64,000 nt of DNA from Sharpea porci (GTDB lineage: Bacteria; Bacillota_I; Bacilli_A; Erysipelotrichales; Coprobacillaceae), in the NCBI RefSeq assembly GCF_009695655.1, contig NZ_VUNM01000002.1:62001-126000 (forward strand), given 5' to 3'. A model generated the notes under the pieces. That model made no database searches. It was not told the origin of the DNA and saw only the letters and a list, made by a program, of their open reading frames with translations. Made by a program: the position numbers and the translations under genes. This document shows positions 10,155-19,584 of the stretch, piece after piece. Numbering within the stretch: position 1 is the stretch's first letter; each line of letters opens with the position of its first letter.

Positions 10155-10181
10155 TTAGCACTAAAATATTGACAGTGCCAA
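10155..10181 (+). promoter_or_regulatory. CIRCE operator 1 (imperfect), overlapping the -35 box
   Basis: TTAGCACTA, nine bases, CAGTGCCAA. This differs in a few positions from the CIRCE consensus (TTAGCACTC-N9-GAGTGCTAA), but the spacing is exact. It covers the TTGACA box of the hrcA promoter. Confidence 0.8.
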
Positions 10182-10196
10182 ACAATTCAGTATAAT
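10169..10196 (+). promoter_or_regulatory. strong vegetative promoter of the hrcA-grpE-dnaK-dnaJ operon
   Basis: TTGACA (10169-10174), 16-base spacer, TATAAT (10191-10196). Both hexamers are perfect sigma-A matches, as expected for a class I heat-shock promoter controlled by repression. Confidence 0.92.
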
Positions 10197-10200
10197 GGTG

Positions 10201-10227
10201 TTAGCACGAAAGGTAAAGGAGTGCTAA
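10201..10227 (+). promoter_or_regulatory. CIRCE operator 2, at the transcription start
   Basis: TTAGCACGA, nine bases, GAGTGCTAA: one arm is perfect and the other differs in two bases. It covers the expected start site and ends at the hrcA ribosome-binding site, so HrcA could block both initiation and, as RNA, translation. Confidence 0.93.
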
Positions 10228-10243
10228 AGGAGGAGTGAGCAAG

Positions 10244-11284
10244 ATGTTGACAGCAAGACAGCTATTGATATTTAAATACATTGTTGAAGAATACATCGCA
10301 ACTGCAGAACCAGTTGGCAGTAAACTCTTAATGACGAAGTATCATCTTCCTTACTCGAGTGCAACGATTAGAAATGAAATGAGTTTTCTTGAAGAACAGG
10401 GCTATCTTGAAAAGACACATACTTCAAGTGGTCGTATTCCTTCGATGAAAGGCTATCATTTCTATGTTGAAACACTTCTACAGCCTGATGTTGATGACAA
10501 GGTTAAAAACCAGGTCTCAACGCTCTTCAGTAATCGTAATCGTTCGATACAGGAAATTATCGAAGAAAGCTGTCAGATGCTCAGCCAGTTGACGCATTTG
10601 ACGACTGTAGCTTTAGGTGGTAATTCATCTTATGAAAAGTTGCAGAATATTACATTGGTTCCTCTTGGTGCCAATAGCGTAACAGCGATTATTGTAACAG
10701 ATAAAGGACATGTAGAAAATCGTATTTTCCACATCTCTAATGAGATATCTATGGAAGATTTAAGCGCTTGTGTCGATATTATGAATGATACACTTGTTGG
10801 AACACCAATCGATGATGTTGCAAGTAAGCTGGAAAAGGATGTCAAGCCAATCATGAGCGTTCGTGTCAAAGAACATGAAGTGCTCTTCAATGCATTCTTG
10901 CAAGCCTTTATGAAGTTTGCGAAAAGCAATGTCTATTTCTCTGGTAAAGACAATATGTTGTATCAACCAGAATATAATGATGTCAATAAGCTAAGAAAAC
11001 TTGTGAGTGCATTTGAAAATGCCCAACAGTGGAAATCGCTTGAGCCAAGTAAAGATGATGAACGTGGTGTTGTCGTGAGAATTGGTGGTAATGAGTTGCC
11101 ATTTGATGATGGCATCAATGATGTTTCCATTATCTCAACATCATTTGATACGGGTGAGAATTCCCGAGGCTCAATCTCAGTCATAGGGCCAACACGAATG
11201 CCATATGATCAGGTTGTGAGCTTAGTAGAGCTTATTGGTGAGAATATAGAAAAGCTCATTAAAGATGAGAATAATGAAACATAA
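10244..11284 (+). CDS. hrcA: heat-inducible transcription repressor HrcA
   Basis: Repressor that binds CIRCE and needs GroEL to stay active. The winged-helix N-terminus is MLTARQLLIFKYIVEEYIATAEPVGS, followed by YSSATIRNEMSFLEEQGYLEKTHTSSGRIPS and the GAF-like dimer domain. It has 346 residues, usual for the family. The ATG at 10244 has GGAG eight bases upstream, while the GTG at 10235 sits inside the ribosome site. It is the first gene of the four-gene heat-shock operon and is preceded by two CIRCE copies, so it represses itself. Confidence 0.97.
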   Translation: MLTARQLLIFKYIVEEYIATAEPVGSKLLMTKYHLPYSSATIRNEMSFLEEQGYLEKTHTSSGRIPSMKGYHFYVETLLQPDVDDKVKNQVSTLFSNRNRSIQEIIEESCQMLSQLTHLTTVALGGNSSYEKLQNITLVPLGANSVTAIIVTDKGHVENRIFHISNEISMEDLSACVDIMNDTLVGTPIDDVASKLEKDVKPIMSVRVKEHEVLFNAFLQAFMKFAKSNVYFSGKDNMLYQPEYNDVNKLRKLVSAFENAQQWKSLEPSKDDERGVVVRIGGNELPFDDGINDVSIISTSFDTGENSRGSISVIGPTRMPYDQVVSLVELIGENIEKLIKDENNET

Positions 11285-11295
11285 GAGGTGAAAAC

Positions 11296-11868
11296 ATGGC
11301 CGAAGAAAGAAAAGAAGAAACATTATCAGAAGATCAGGCTGAAGAAACAGTAGAAAAGACAGAAGATGTCAAGGAAACTCAGGAAACAGATACTGTTGAA
11401 GAAGCAACTGATCATACAAAAGAACAAATTGCAGCATTAACTGCTGAAGCAGATAAATGGAAGAATGCCTATTACAAGACATTTGCGGATATGGAAAACT
11501 TGAAGAAACGTTTACAAAGAGAACATGAAAATCAAGTGAAATATGCAATGCAGACTTTCATTGAAGAATTATTACCTGTCATTGATAATTTCGAACGTTC
11601 ATTAAATGTCGAAACTGACAGTGATGAAGTGAAGAATTACATGAAGGGCATGGAAATGATTCATAAACAGTTAATGGCTATTTTAGAAAAGAATGGTGTT
11701 GAAGTTATTGAAGCAAAGGGTAAGCCTTTTGATCCAAACTTACATCAGGCTGTCATGACTGAGCATGTTGATGATCAGGAAGACGGTATTGTTTTAGAAG
11801 AATTACAAAAAGGTTATACGCTTAAAGGGCGTGTAATTAGAGCGACATTAGTAAAGGTTAATCAATAG
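11296..11868 (+). CDS. grpE: nucleotide exchange factor GrpE
   Basis: Co-chaperone that releases ADP from DnaK. A very acidic, disordered N-terminus (~50 residues rich in E, D and T) precedes a long coiled-coil (AALTAEADKWKNAYYKTFAD, MENLKKRLQREHENQVKYAM) and the C-terminal beta domain (GVEVIEAKGKPFDPNLHQAV, VLEELQKGYTLKGRVIRATL). It starts 11 bases after hrcA and is 12 bases from dnaK. Confidence 0.97.
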   Translation: MAEERKEETLSEDQAEETVEKTEDVKETQETDTVEEATDHTKEQIAALTAEADKWKNAYYKTFADMENLKKRLQREHENQVKYAMQTFIEELLPVIDNFERSLNVETDSDEVKNYMKGMEMIHKQLMAILEKNGVEVIEAKGKPFDPNLHQAVMTEHVDDQEDGIVLEELQKGYTLKGRVIRATLVKVNQ

Positions 11869-11877
11869 GAGGAATAA

Positions 11878-13704
<1,827 letters not shown>

Positions 13705-13708
13705 TTTA

Positions 13709-13733
13709 AAAGCCAAGGGCAACCTTGGCTTTC
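13709..13733 (+). terminator. dnaK-dnaJ intercistronic hairpin
   Basis: A perfect ten-pair stem aaagccaagg / ccttggcttt with a GCAA tetraloop. The T run is only three bases, so it is more likely a partial terminator or an RNA-stability element that lowers dnaJ relative to dnaK. Confidence 0.6.
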
Positions 13734-13751
13734 AATTGTGAGGTGGGGAAT

Positions 13752-14882
13752 ATGGCAGATAAAAGAGATTATTATGAAGTCTTAGGCATTAATAAAAATG
13801 CTAGTGCCGATGAAATCAAACGTGCCTATCGTAAGATGGCTAAGAAATATCACCCCGATGTCAACAAATCAGCTGATGCTGAAGAGAAATTCAAGGAAGT
13901 TAATGAAGCCTATGAAGTACTTTCTGATCCAGATAAAAAAGCAGCTTATGACCGCTATGGACATGCTGCCTTTGAACAAGGAGCAGGCGGAGCTGGTGGA
14001 TTTGGAGGCTTTAATGCTGGCGGCTTTGAGGATTTTGATTTTGGTGATATCTTTGGTTCCTTCTTCGGTGGTGGAGGAGGAAGAGCTTCTTCACGCCGTA
14101 ACAATGGACCACAACAAGGCGAAGATCGTTTTGTACAGCTAGAAATTGATTTTATGGATGCCATCAAAGGTAAGAAGGCAGAAATTCAAATCAATTATGA
14201 TGAACAATGTACACATTGTATGGGTACTGGTGCAGCTAGCTCAAGTGATATAACAAATTGTAGTCGATGTGGTGGTACAGGTACGATCCGTACGCAACAG
14301 CGTTCACCATTTGGCACATTTGTCAATGAAACAACATGTCCAGATTGTAATGGTACAGGTAAGAAAATTACAAAAGCTTGTCCAAATTGTCATGGTAAAG
14401 GCTATATCAATAAAACGATTACAGTGGAATTGAATATTCCAGCTGGAATTAATACGCATCAGCAATTACGTGTTGCAGGTAAAGGCTATCGTGGTAAGAA
14501 TGGTGGCCCTAATGGTGACTTATATGTAGAAATCTATGTAAGACCACATAAGCATTTTGTTCGTCATAATGATGATATTCAGATTGAAGTGCCTGTTTCT
14601 AGCGTTGATGCAACACTTGGATGTGAAGTTGATGTGCCAACAGTTTATGGTGATGTGACAATGAAGATTCCAGCAGGAACACAATCAGGTGCTGTTATGC
14701 GTCTAAAAGGCAAAGGTGTAAAACATTTACGTGGTGATGGCTATGGTGATCAGTATGTCAAAGTTAATGTACAGATTCCTAAGAAGTTAACACGGAAAGA
14801 AAAAGAACTTTACGAACAATTACGTAAAGTTGGTAAGTCAGGATCTATTTTTGATTCATTCAAGAATGCTTTTAAAAATTAA
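13752..14882 (+). CDS. dnaJ: chaperone DnaJ (Hsp40)
   Basis: Co-chaperone that delivers substrates to DnaK and triggers ATP hydrolysis. The J domain is residues 4-70 with HPD in [12 protein letters not shown] Gly/Phe-rich linker ([20 protein letters not shown]) follows. The zinc domain has four CxxCxGxG-type repeats: [24 protein letters not shown] and CPNCHGKG. The C-terminal substrate domains end at residue 376. ATG 13752 is chosen because GAGGTGGGG is just upstream; the frame is open to 13725 but that part covers the hairpin. A strong terminator follows. Confidence 0.97.
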   Translation: MADKRDYYEVLGINKNASADEIKRAYRKMAKKYHPDVNKSADAEEKFKEVNEAYEVLSDPDKKAAYDRYGHAAFEQGAGGAGGFGGFNAGGFEDFDFGDIFGSFFGGGGGRASSRRNNGPQQGEDRFVQLEIDFMDAIKGKKAEIQINYDEQCTHCMGTGAASSSDITNCSRCGGTGTIRTQQRSPFGTFVNETTCPDCNGTGKKITKACPNCHGKGYINKTITVELNIPAGINTHQQLRVAGKGYRGKNGGPNGDLYVEIYVRPHKHFVRHNDDIQIEVPVSSVDATLGCEVDVPTVYGDVTMKIPAGTQSGAVMRLKGKGVKHLRGDGYGDQYVKVNVQIPKKLTRKEKELYEQLRKVGKSGSIFDSFKNAFKN

Positions 14883-14887
14883 TGAGA

Positions 14888-14924
14888 AGTTCTGTTGCTT
14901 TTAATAGCGACAGAGCTTTTTCTT
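14888..14924 (+). terminator. terminator of the heat-shock operon
   Basis: Eleven-pair stem agttctgttgc / gcgacagagct (G-U pairs allowed) with an eight-base loop and a T-rich tail (tttttcttttt). Confidence 0.85.
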
Positions 14925-14956
14925 TTTGATAGAATGGAAAGCAAGTGAGGTGGACT

Positions 14957-15637
14957 ATGTTTAAAACAGTATTATGGGATATAGATGGAACATTGCTGAA
15001 TTTTGAAAAAGCTGAAGATAAAAGCCTGGAAGAGCTTTTTAGAAAATATGATATTGTTTGTAATGAGGAAATGCTTGATGACTATAAGCAGATCAATAAA
15101 CAATATTGGGCTAAGATTGAACGTCATATGATAGAAAGAGAAATTGCCTTAGTTTCTCGTTTTCAGGAATTCTTCTATTCGAAAGGCATTATGCATATAG
15201 ATTGCAAGAAGTTCAATGATGAATATCAATTAGCATTAGGACGTAATTTTGTTGTTGAAGATGGAGCGTTGGAGATTTGTGAAAAGCTAGCTGAAATGGG
15301 AGTTATCCAGTATGCCATTACGAATGGCTCAAAAGTAGCACAGGCAATTAAGATTCGCAAATCAAATTTGGATCGATATATGCGTGATGAATTCATTAGT
15401 GAGGAATTGGGTTATGAGAAGCCGGATACACGTTTCTTTAATATAGTAAGAGAGACGACACATTATAATCCTGAGACAACGCTAGTTGTGGGGGATGGTC
15501 TAACGAGTGATATTCGTGGGGCGAATTATGCAGGCCTGAAATGTTGCTGGTATAATCCTAGACATATGCATAATATTGAAGGTGTGCATGTAGATTATGA
15601 AATTGATCATTTATTAAAGCTTGTTGAAATTATTTAA
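14957..15637 (+). CDS. HAD hydrolase, YjjG-like (nucleotidase type)
   Basis: Haloacid dehalogenase-superfamily phosphatase. Motif I is LWDIDGTLL with the catalytic Asp pair (D8, D10). Motif II is AITNGS, motif III the Lys in YEKPD, and motif IV VVGDGLTSDIRGA. The helical cap between motifs I and II and the 226-residue size match the YjjG group, whose studied members remove phosphate from pyrimidine nucleotides. The substrate here is an inference. The ATG at 14957 has GAGGTGG upstream. It is flanked by terminators on both sides, so it is a single-gene unit. Confidence 0.85.
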   Translation: MFKTVLWDIDGTLLNFEKAEDKSLEELFRKYDIVCNEEMLDDYKQINKQYWAKIERHMIEREIALVSRFQEFFYSKGIMHIDCKKFNDEYQLALGRNFVVEDGALEICEKLAEMGVIQYAITNGSKVAQAIKIRKSNLDRYMRDEFISEELGYEKPDTRFFNIVRETTHYNPETTLVVGDGLTSDIRGANYAGLKCCWYNPRHMHNIEGVHVDYEIDHLLKLVEII

Positions 15638-15638
15638 G

Positions 15639-15661
15639 AGGGATGGTAAGCATCCCTTTTT
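15639..15661 (+). terminator. terminator of the YjjG-like gene
   Basis: Stem agggatg / catccct with a five-base loop and five T. Confidence 0.75.
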
Positions 15662-15667
15662 AAGCAC

Positions 15668-15692
15668 AAAAAAAACGGTACAGAGTACCGTT
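15668..15692 (-). terminator. terminator of rpmB
   Basis: On the minus strand, aacggtac / gtaccgtt with a three-base loop and a U run. Confidence 0.85.
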
Positions 15693-15703
15693 AGACCTAT
15701 ATA

Positions 15704-15889
15704 TTAAGCACCTTTTCTAAGAGTTCTTAATTCTCTTGCAGTCATCTTTACTTTTGTTGGTTTACCATCAACCATGATAGTAACTTTCTGTAAGTTTAGA
15801 TTCCATTTTCTTCTAGTTGAATTTAATGCATGAGAACGTGTGTTACCTGACATAGGTCCTTTTCCGCTAAGCTGACTTTTTCTTGACAT
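15704..15889 (-). CDS. rpmB: 50S ribosomal protein L28
   Basis: Small basic ribosomal protein of 61 residues. The conserved pattern is [20 protein letters not shown] and the C-terminal block [15 protein letters not shown]. There are no zinc-binding CxxC pairs, so it is the zinc-independent form. As in Bacillus, it lies on the strand opposite to yloU-fakA and just upstream of them. It has its own good promoter and terminator. Confidence 0.96.
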   Translation of the reverse strand: MSRKSQLSGKGPMSGNTRSHALNSTRRKWNLNLQKVTIMVDGKPTKVKMTARELRTLRKGA

Positions 15890-15926
15890 AGTATTCTCAC
15901 CCCTTACGCTTATTGCATACTCACGT

Positions 15927-15955
15927 ATAATACCATCTCATTTAAAAAAATGCAA
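15927..15955 (-). promoter_or_regulatory. promoter of rpmB
   Basis: On the minus strand, TTGCAT (15955-15950), a 17-base spacer and TATTAT (15932-15927). Confidence 0.7.
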
Positions 15956-16090
15956 CTATTTAAAGAAAAAAATATCTTTGCGATAAAAGAAAATAGCGTG
16001 TTTCTTTGAAGAAAAAAGCAATCCATATTTACATTTTGAAATGCTTAATTTATAATATTGCTGCATAGTGCTTTTTTATGCATGAATTTA

Positions 16091-16099
16091 TGCTAAAAT
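16091..16099 (+). promoter_or_regulatory. extended -10 promoter of yloU-fakA
   Basis: TGCTAAAAT reads as an extended -10 (TG-N-TAAAAT) about 36 bases before yloU. No good -35 is visible at 17 bases. Confidence 0.5.
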
Positions 16100-16134
16100 A
16101 GAGCAACTAGATGATGAGATAGGAGGATTTAGCA

Positions 16135-16491
16135 ATGATTCAGAAGAAAACTGAACTTGGAAATATTGAATTATCTAATGATGTCATCGCTACTATATGT
16201 GGTGGTGCTGCCACTGAATGCTATGGTGTTGTAGGCATGGCAAGTCAAAAGATGAGTGATGGTTTCTATGATTTATTAGGTAGAGATAATTATTCTAAAG
16301 GAATTGTTGTTGAAGCTGGGGATACAGGAGCAATTATTAATCTTTATATTATCATTGGATATGGTATAAAGATTTCTGAGATTGTCTATGAAGTCCAGAA
16401 AAAAGTGAAATATGTATTGGAAAATACTCTTGATATTGATGTTGAAGAAGTTAATGTCTATGTACAGTCTATCAAGATAATGGATGAATAA
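16135..16491 (+). CDS. yloU: Asp23/Gls24 family protein YloU
   Basis: Small Asp23/Gls24-family protein of 118 residues with no signal or membrane segment. Family members are linked to the envelope stress response, but this short form nearly always precedes the fatty-acid kinase gene. Typical blocks are GNIELSNDVIATICGGAA, CYGVVGMASQ, and the C-terminal IGYGIKISEIVYEVQKKVKY. It starts behind AGGAGG and ends 11 bases before fakA, so the two form an operon. Its precise role is not known. Confidence 0.9.
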   Translation: MIQKKTELGNIELSNDVIATICGGAATECYGVVGMASQKMSDGFYDLLGRDNYSKGIVVEAGDTGAIINLYIIIGYGIKISEIVYEVQKKVKYVLENTLDIDVEEVNVYVQSIKIMDE

Positions 16492-16502
16492 AGGAGAAGG
16501 AA

Positions 16503-18125
16503 ATGAAAACTATTGACGGAAAAATGTTTCGTGCGATGGTTGAAACTGGTGCAAACCTGCTCCATAACAATCATCCGGAAATTGATGCATTAAACGTGTT
16601 CCCTGTACCAGATGGTGATACAGGTACAAATATGTCTTTGACATTCACAAATGGTGCTGCTGAAGTAAAAAAGCTGCAGAGTGATAACTTAGGAGATATC
16701 GCAAAGACTTTATCGAAAGGTTTGTTGATGGGGGCAAGAGGTAACTCCGGTGTTATCCTTTCACAGATCTTTAGAGGTGTTGCTAAGAGCTTAAAAGGCA
16801 AAGAAACAGCGGATTCAGTGGAATTAGCTGAGGCTTTTGCGAATGGTGCTAAAGTTGCTTATAAAGCTGTTATGAGACCTGTTGAAGGAACAATCTTGAC
16901 AGTTATCAGAGAAGCAAGTGAAGCTGGCTCTGCTTATGTCAAAGAAGATATGGAAGTAGAAGATTGGTTCTCTTACTTCGTCAAAGAAGCTAATGATGCA
17001 CTTGACCGAACACCTGAATTGTTACCAGTACTGAAAGAAGTTGGTGTTGTCGATTCTGGTGGAGCAGGCTTAGTTGTTGTTTTAACAGGCTTTATGCTTG
17101 CACTTGCAGGAGAAGAGGTTGTTCGTGTTGATGTGGCTGCTCAACAAGCAGCAATGAAAGAAGCGGAAGAAGAAGCTTCTAAGCAAAAAGGCTATCAGGT
17201 CAAGTATTCTTTCAAGATTGATGAAGGTAAAGCAAAGGCATTTACTATTGATGGCTTTACACATGAATTGGAAAGAACACCTGCAACTGAAGTGAATGTC
17301 ACTGAAAAGGATGATGTTGTTTTTGTCTCACTATCAACAGAAAGACCAGGTCATACATTAAATGTTGGTCAGCGTTTTGGTGAACTTGCCCATATTACAA
17401 TTGTGAACTTCAATGAACCAGATTACAAAGAACCAGAAGCTCAGGAAGAAGCTGCTCCATCAAAAGATACAGCTATTATCTCAGTAGCTGCTGGTGAAGG
17501 CGTGAAGAAGATGTTCTTGGATTTGCGTTGTGACGATGTTGTAAGTGGTGGTCAGACAATGAATCCTGCAACAGAAGACATTGTTAATGCAGTCCGTAAA
17601 GTCAATGCGAAGAATGTCATTATCTTGCCAAATAACTCTAATATTGTGATGACAGCAGAGCAGGCTGCAACAGTTCTCGAAGATGAAATTCATGTCATTG
17701 TCATTCCATCAAAGACTATTCCACAGGGATTAGCTGCATGTATGATGTATAATACTGAAGCATCACTTGATGAAAATGTTAATGAAATGACTTCAGCTCT
17801 TGAAGACGTTCAGACAGGTCAGGTTACTTTTGCAATTAAAGATACAACAATTGATGGCTTAGAAATTAAAGCAAATAATTACATGGCTTTATGCAACAAG
17901 AAGATTGTTGCCTGTGTTCCAGATAAGATTGATGCTTTAAAGAAAGCATTAGAAGGCTTAGTAGATGATGATAGTGAAGTCATAACCATTATTTGTGGTG
18001 AGGATGTCACAGAAGAAGAAAAGGAAGCTGCAAAGTCATATCTCGAAGAAAATTTTGAAGATTGTGAGCTTGAAATGAATGATGGCGGTCAGCCAGTATA
18101 TTCATTCATCATTGGTGTAGAGTAA
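16503..18125 (+). CDS. fakA: fatty acid kinase catalytic subunit FakA (DAK2/YloV)
   Basis: Phosphorylates fatty acids that are bound to FakB, feeding exogenous fatty acids into phospholipid synthesis. The N-terminal DAK2 (DhaL-like) domain has the nucleotide/Mg motif VFPVPDGDTGTNMSLTF and the glycine-rich LMGARGNSGVILSQIFRG. The middle and C-terminal domains (IISVAAGEGVKKMFLDL, TIICGEDVTEEEKEAAKSY) are those of YloV. The 540-residue length is normal. No fakB is seen in the window. PlsX (28049), which makes the acyl-phosphate used in the same route, is encoded 10 kb away. Confidence 0.94.
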   Translation: MKTIDGKMFRAMVETGANLLHNNHPEIDALNVFPVPDGDTGTNMSLTFTNGAAEVKKLQSDNLGDIAKTLSKGLLMGARGNSGVILSQIFRGVAKSLKGKETADSVELAEAFANGAKVAYKAVMRPVEGTILTVIREASEAGSAYVKEDMEVEDWFSYFVKEANDALDRTPELLPVLKEVGVVDSGGAGLVVVLTGFMLALAGEEVVRVDVAAQQAAMKEAEEEASKQKGYQVKYSFKIDEGKAKAFTIDGFTHELERTPATEVNVTEKDDVVFVSLSTERPGHTLNVGQRFGELAHITIVNFNEPDYKEPEAQEEAAPSKDTAIISVAAGEGVKKMFLDLRCDDVVSGGQTMNPATEDIVNAVRKVNAKNVIILPNNSNIVMTAEQAATVLEDEIHVIVIPSKTIPQGLAACMMYNTEASLDENVNEMTSALEDVQTGQVTFAIKDTTIDGLEIKANNYMALCNKKIVACVPDKIDALKKALEGLVDDDSEVITIICGEDVTEEEKEAAKSYLEENFEDCELEMNDGGQPVYSFIIGVE

Positions 18126-18148
18126 AAACAAAAAATATGGAAATAAAG

Positions 18149-18186
18149 AGGACGGAAAGGCTATCTTGGTCATATCCGTCCTTTTT
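18149..18186 (+). terminator. terminator of yloU-fakA
   Basis: Stem aggacgga / tccgtcct with an 18-base loop and five T. Confidence 0.75.
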
Positions 18187-18200
18187 GCATTTTGAAGTTG

Positions 18201-19037
18201 TTATAGGTTTCTTTCGTTCTTTGAGGTATTTTTGGTTTCACGGTAATGCGTTGGGGTTGTTTGATATTTGGCTTTGAATGCTTTTGCATAATAATTGGCA
18301 TCCTGAAAGCCACATGCGAGAGCTATTTCCTGAATGCTTTGTGTGCTATTGGTGAGGAGCTCTAATGATTTTTGGAAACGATAATCAAGTAAGTATTGAT
18401 GGATGGTTATACCATATTCTTCTTTGAATTTGTTGAGAAGAGTGGATTTTGAAACATAGAAATAGTTGCATAGCTGTTGAAGCGTGATTGTATGATTGTA
18501 ATGCGCATTAAGATAGTTTTTGATTTCGATGGCAAGATTTTTATTTTTCGCTTCTAATCTATTTGTGAGAGTGAGATATTTGGCACAAATATCAATAACG
18601 GATGCGAAGGAGAGAATTTGTTCTTTTGTATGAAAGGATATCCTGCTGATGGCTTCATCAAGCTTTTTTTCTGAATCGACAAAGTCTTTTGCCGCATTTT
18701 TGATTGTTTTTTTCTCCACTGCTGAGTCAGTCAGTGTTTGACCCATCATGAGATAACCAGAATGCACACCATAGGTATAGATTGGAACAACAGCTTCATA
18801 AAGATGAAAATCACAATTGTAGATATCAATTTGACCTGATGATTTAACACGCTCAAAGGCCTTGTGATCACATGCAAGACATTGAGCAGCTCCTTCAGGC
18901 GTGCTTTTAATAAGATGGCAGAAAGGGGAGCTGTGTTCAGGATATGACGTTATTAAGTTTTCATGAATATCATAGATTGATAAATTTAATCCTGATATGA
19001 GATAAAGATCTTTAAGCATTGATTGTAAGTTTTCCAT
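18201..19037 (-). CDS. AraC-family regulator with PocR sensory domain
   Basis: Transcription regulator. Residues ~5-160 form a PocR-type ligand domain (DLYLISGLNLSIYDIHENLI, CLACDHKAF, YLMMGQTL), a PAS-like fold found in sensors of small polyols and sugars. Residues ~175-275 are an AraC double helix-turn-helix (LQQLCNYFYVSKSTLLNKFK and IQEIALACGFQDANYYAKAF). ATG 19037 with GGTGGA upstream is preferred over the TTG at 19049. It diverges from the lactose PTS genes and is most likely their activator. A 9-base inverted repeat lies just upstream of its start. Confidence 0.88.
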   Translation of the reverse strand: MENLQSMLKDLYLISGLNLSIYDIHENLITSYPEHSSPFCHLIKSTPEGAAQCLACDHKAFERVKSSGQIDIYNCDFHLYEAVVPIYTYGVHSGYLMMGQTLTDSAVEKKTIKNAAKDFVDSEKKLDEAISRISFHTKEQILSFASVIDICAKYLTLTNRLEAKNKNLAIEIKNYLNAHYNHTITLQQLCNYFYVSKSTLLNKFKEEYGITIHQYLLDYRFQKSLELLTNSTQSIQEIALACGFQDANYYAKAFKAKYQTTPTHYRETKNTSKNERNL

Positions 19038-19047
19038 ATTTTCCACC

Positions 19048-19070
19048 AAAAAGTATAAATAATACTTTTT
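19048..19070. repeat. inverted repeat upstream of the PocR/AraC gene
   Basis: Perfect arms AAAAAGTAT / ATACTTTTT with a five-base gap, lying 10-33 bases before the regulator's start codon. It could be an autoregulatory site or an RNA hairpin. Confidence 0.5.
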
Positions 19071-19142
19071 TACCCTTAGCTTAGACTTTCTTCTATTTTA
19101 TCATAATATTTTCTTCTTTATAATCATAATCGCAGTAAGAAA

Positions 19143-19157
19143 ATGAAAAGGCTTTCT
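19143..19157 (+). promoter_or_regulatory. possible cre site upstream of lacFEG
   Basis: ATGAAAAGGCTTTCT fits the CcpA consensus WTGNAANCGNWNNCW except for one base of the central CG. It lies 113 bases before lacF. Confidence 0.35.
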
Positions 19158-19269
19158 TTAATATGGCGCCAGTTGAGGAAAGCGAGGATTATGAAGAATG
19201 GGTATGAACTGTTTTTCCGTGTTGATTGTTGATCTTACTGTTTAGAAAAGAAGAAAAGAGGAAAAAATA

Positions 19270-19575
19270 ATGACAAAAGAAGAAATTACAATGGTAGGAT
19301 TTGAAATCGTTGCTTATTCAGGAGAGGCAAGAAGTAAATTATTATTGGCGCTTGAAAAAGCTAAACAGCAACATTTTGATGAATGCAAGACTTTAATTGA
19401 ACAAGCTAATGATTGTCTCAATGATGCCCATAAAGCACAGACAGAGCTATTATCACTTGAAGCAAGAGGCGAAGAAATCGAAATTGGATTTATTACTGTA
19501 CATGCGCAAGATCATCTCATGACAACCCTTCTTCTTAAGGATATTGTCTTCCATTTAATCAATATCTACCACTAG
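19270..19575 (+). CDS. lacF: PTS lactose/cellobiose-type IIA component
   Basis: IIA protein of the lactose/chitobiose PTS family, which relays phosphate from HPr to IIB. The helical bundle has FEIVAYSGEARSKLLLALEK, and the phospho-accepting His is at ~78 in ITVHAQDHLMTT. The conserved Asp of the trimer centre is in the same block. The length of 101 is usual. It starts behind AGAGGAAAA and is 9 bases upstream of lacE. Lactose type is favoured over cellobiose because of the IIBC fusion and lacG downstream. Confidence 0.92.
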   Translation: MTKEEITMVGFEIVAYSGEARSKLLLALEKAKQQHFDECKTLIEQANDCLNDAHKAQTELLSLEARGEEIEIGFITVHAQDHLMTTLLLKDIVFHLINIYH

Positions 19576-19584
19576 GAGCATGTT

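Noticed and set aside
10235-10243. GTG start for hrcA
   Set aside because: It lies within the ribosome-binding site; ATG 10244 is well spaced and matches the family N-terminus.
13955-14167. Proline-rich antisense frame in dnaJ
   Set aside because: It is the complement of the Gly-rich linker of DnaJ and is explained by that repeat-like sequence.
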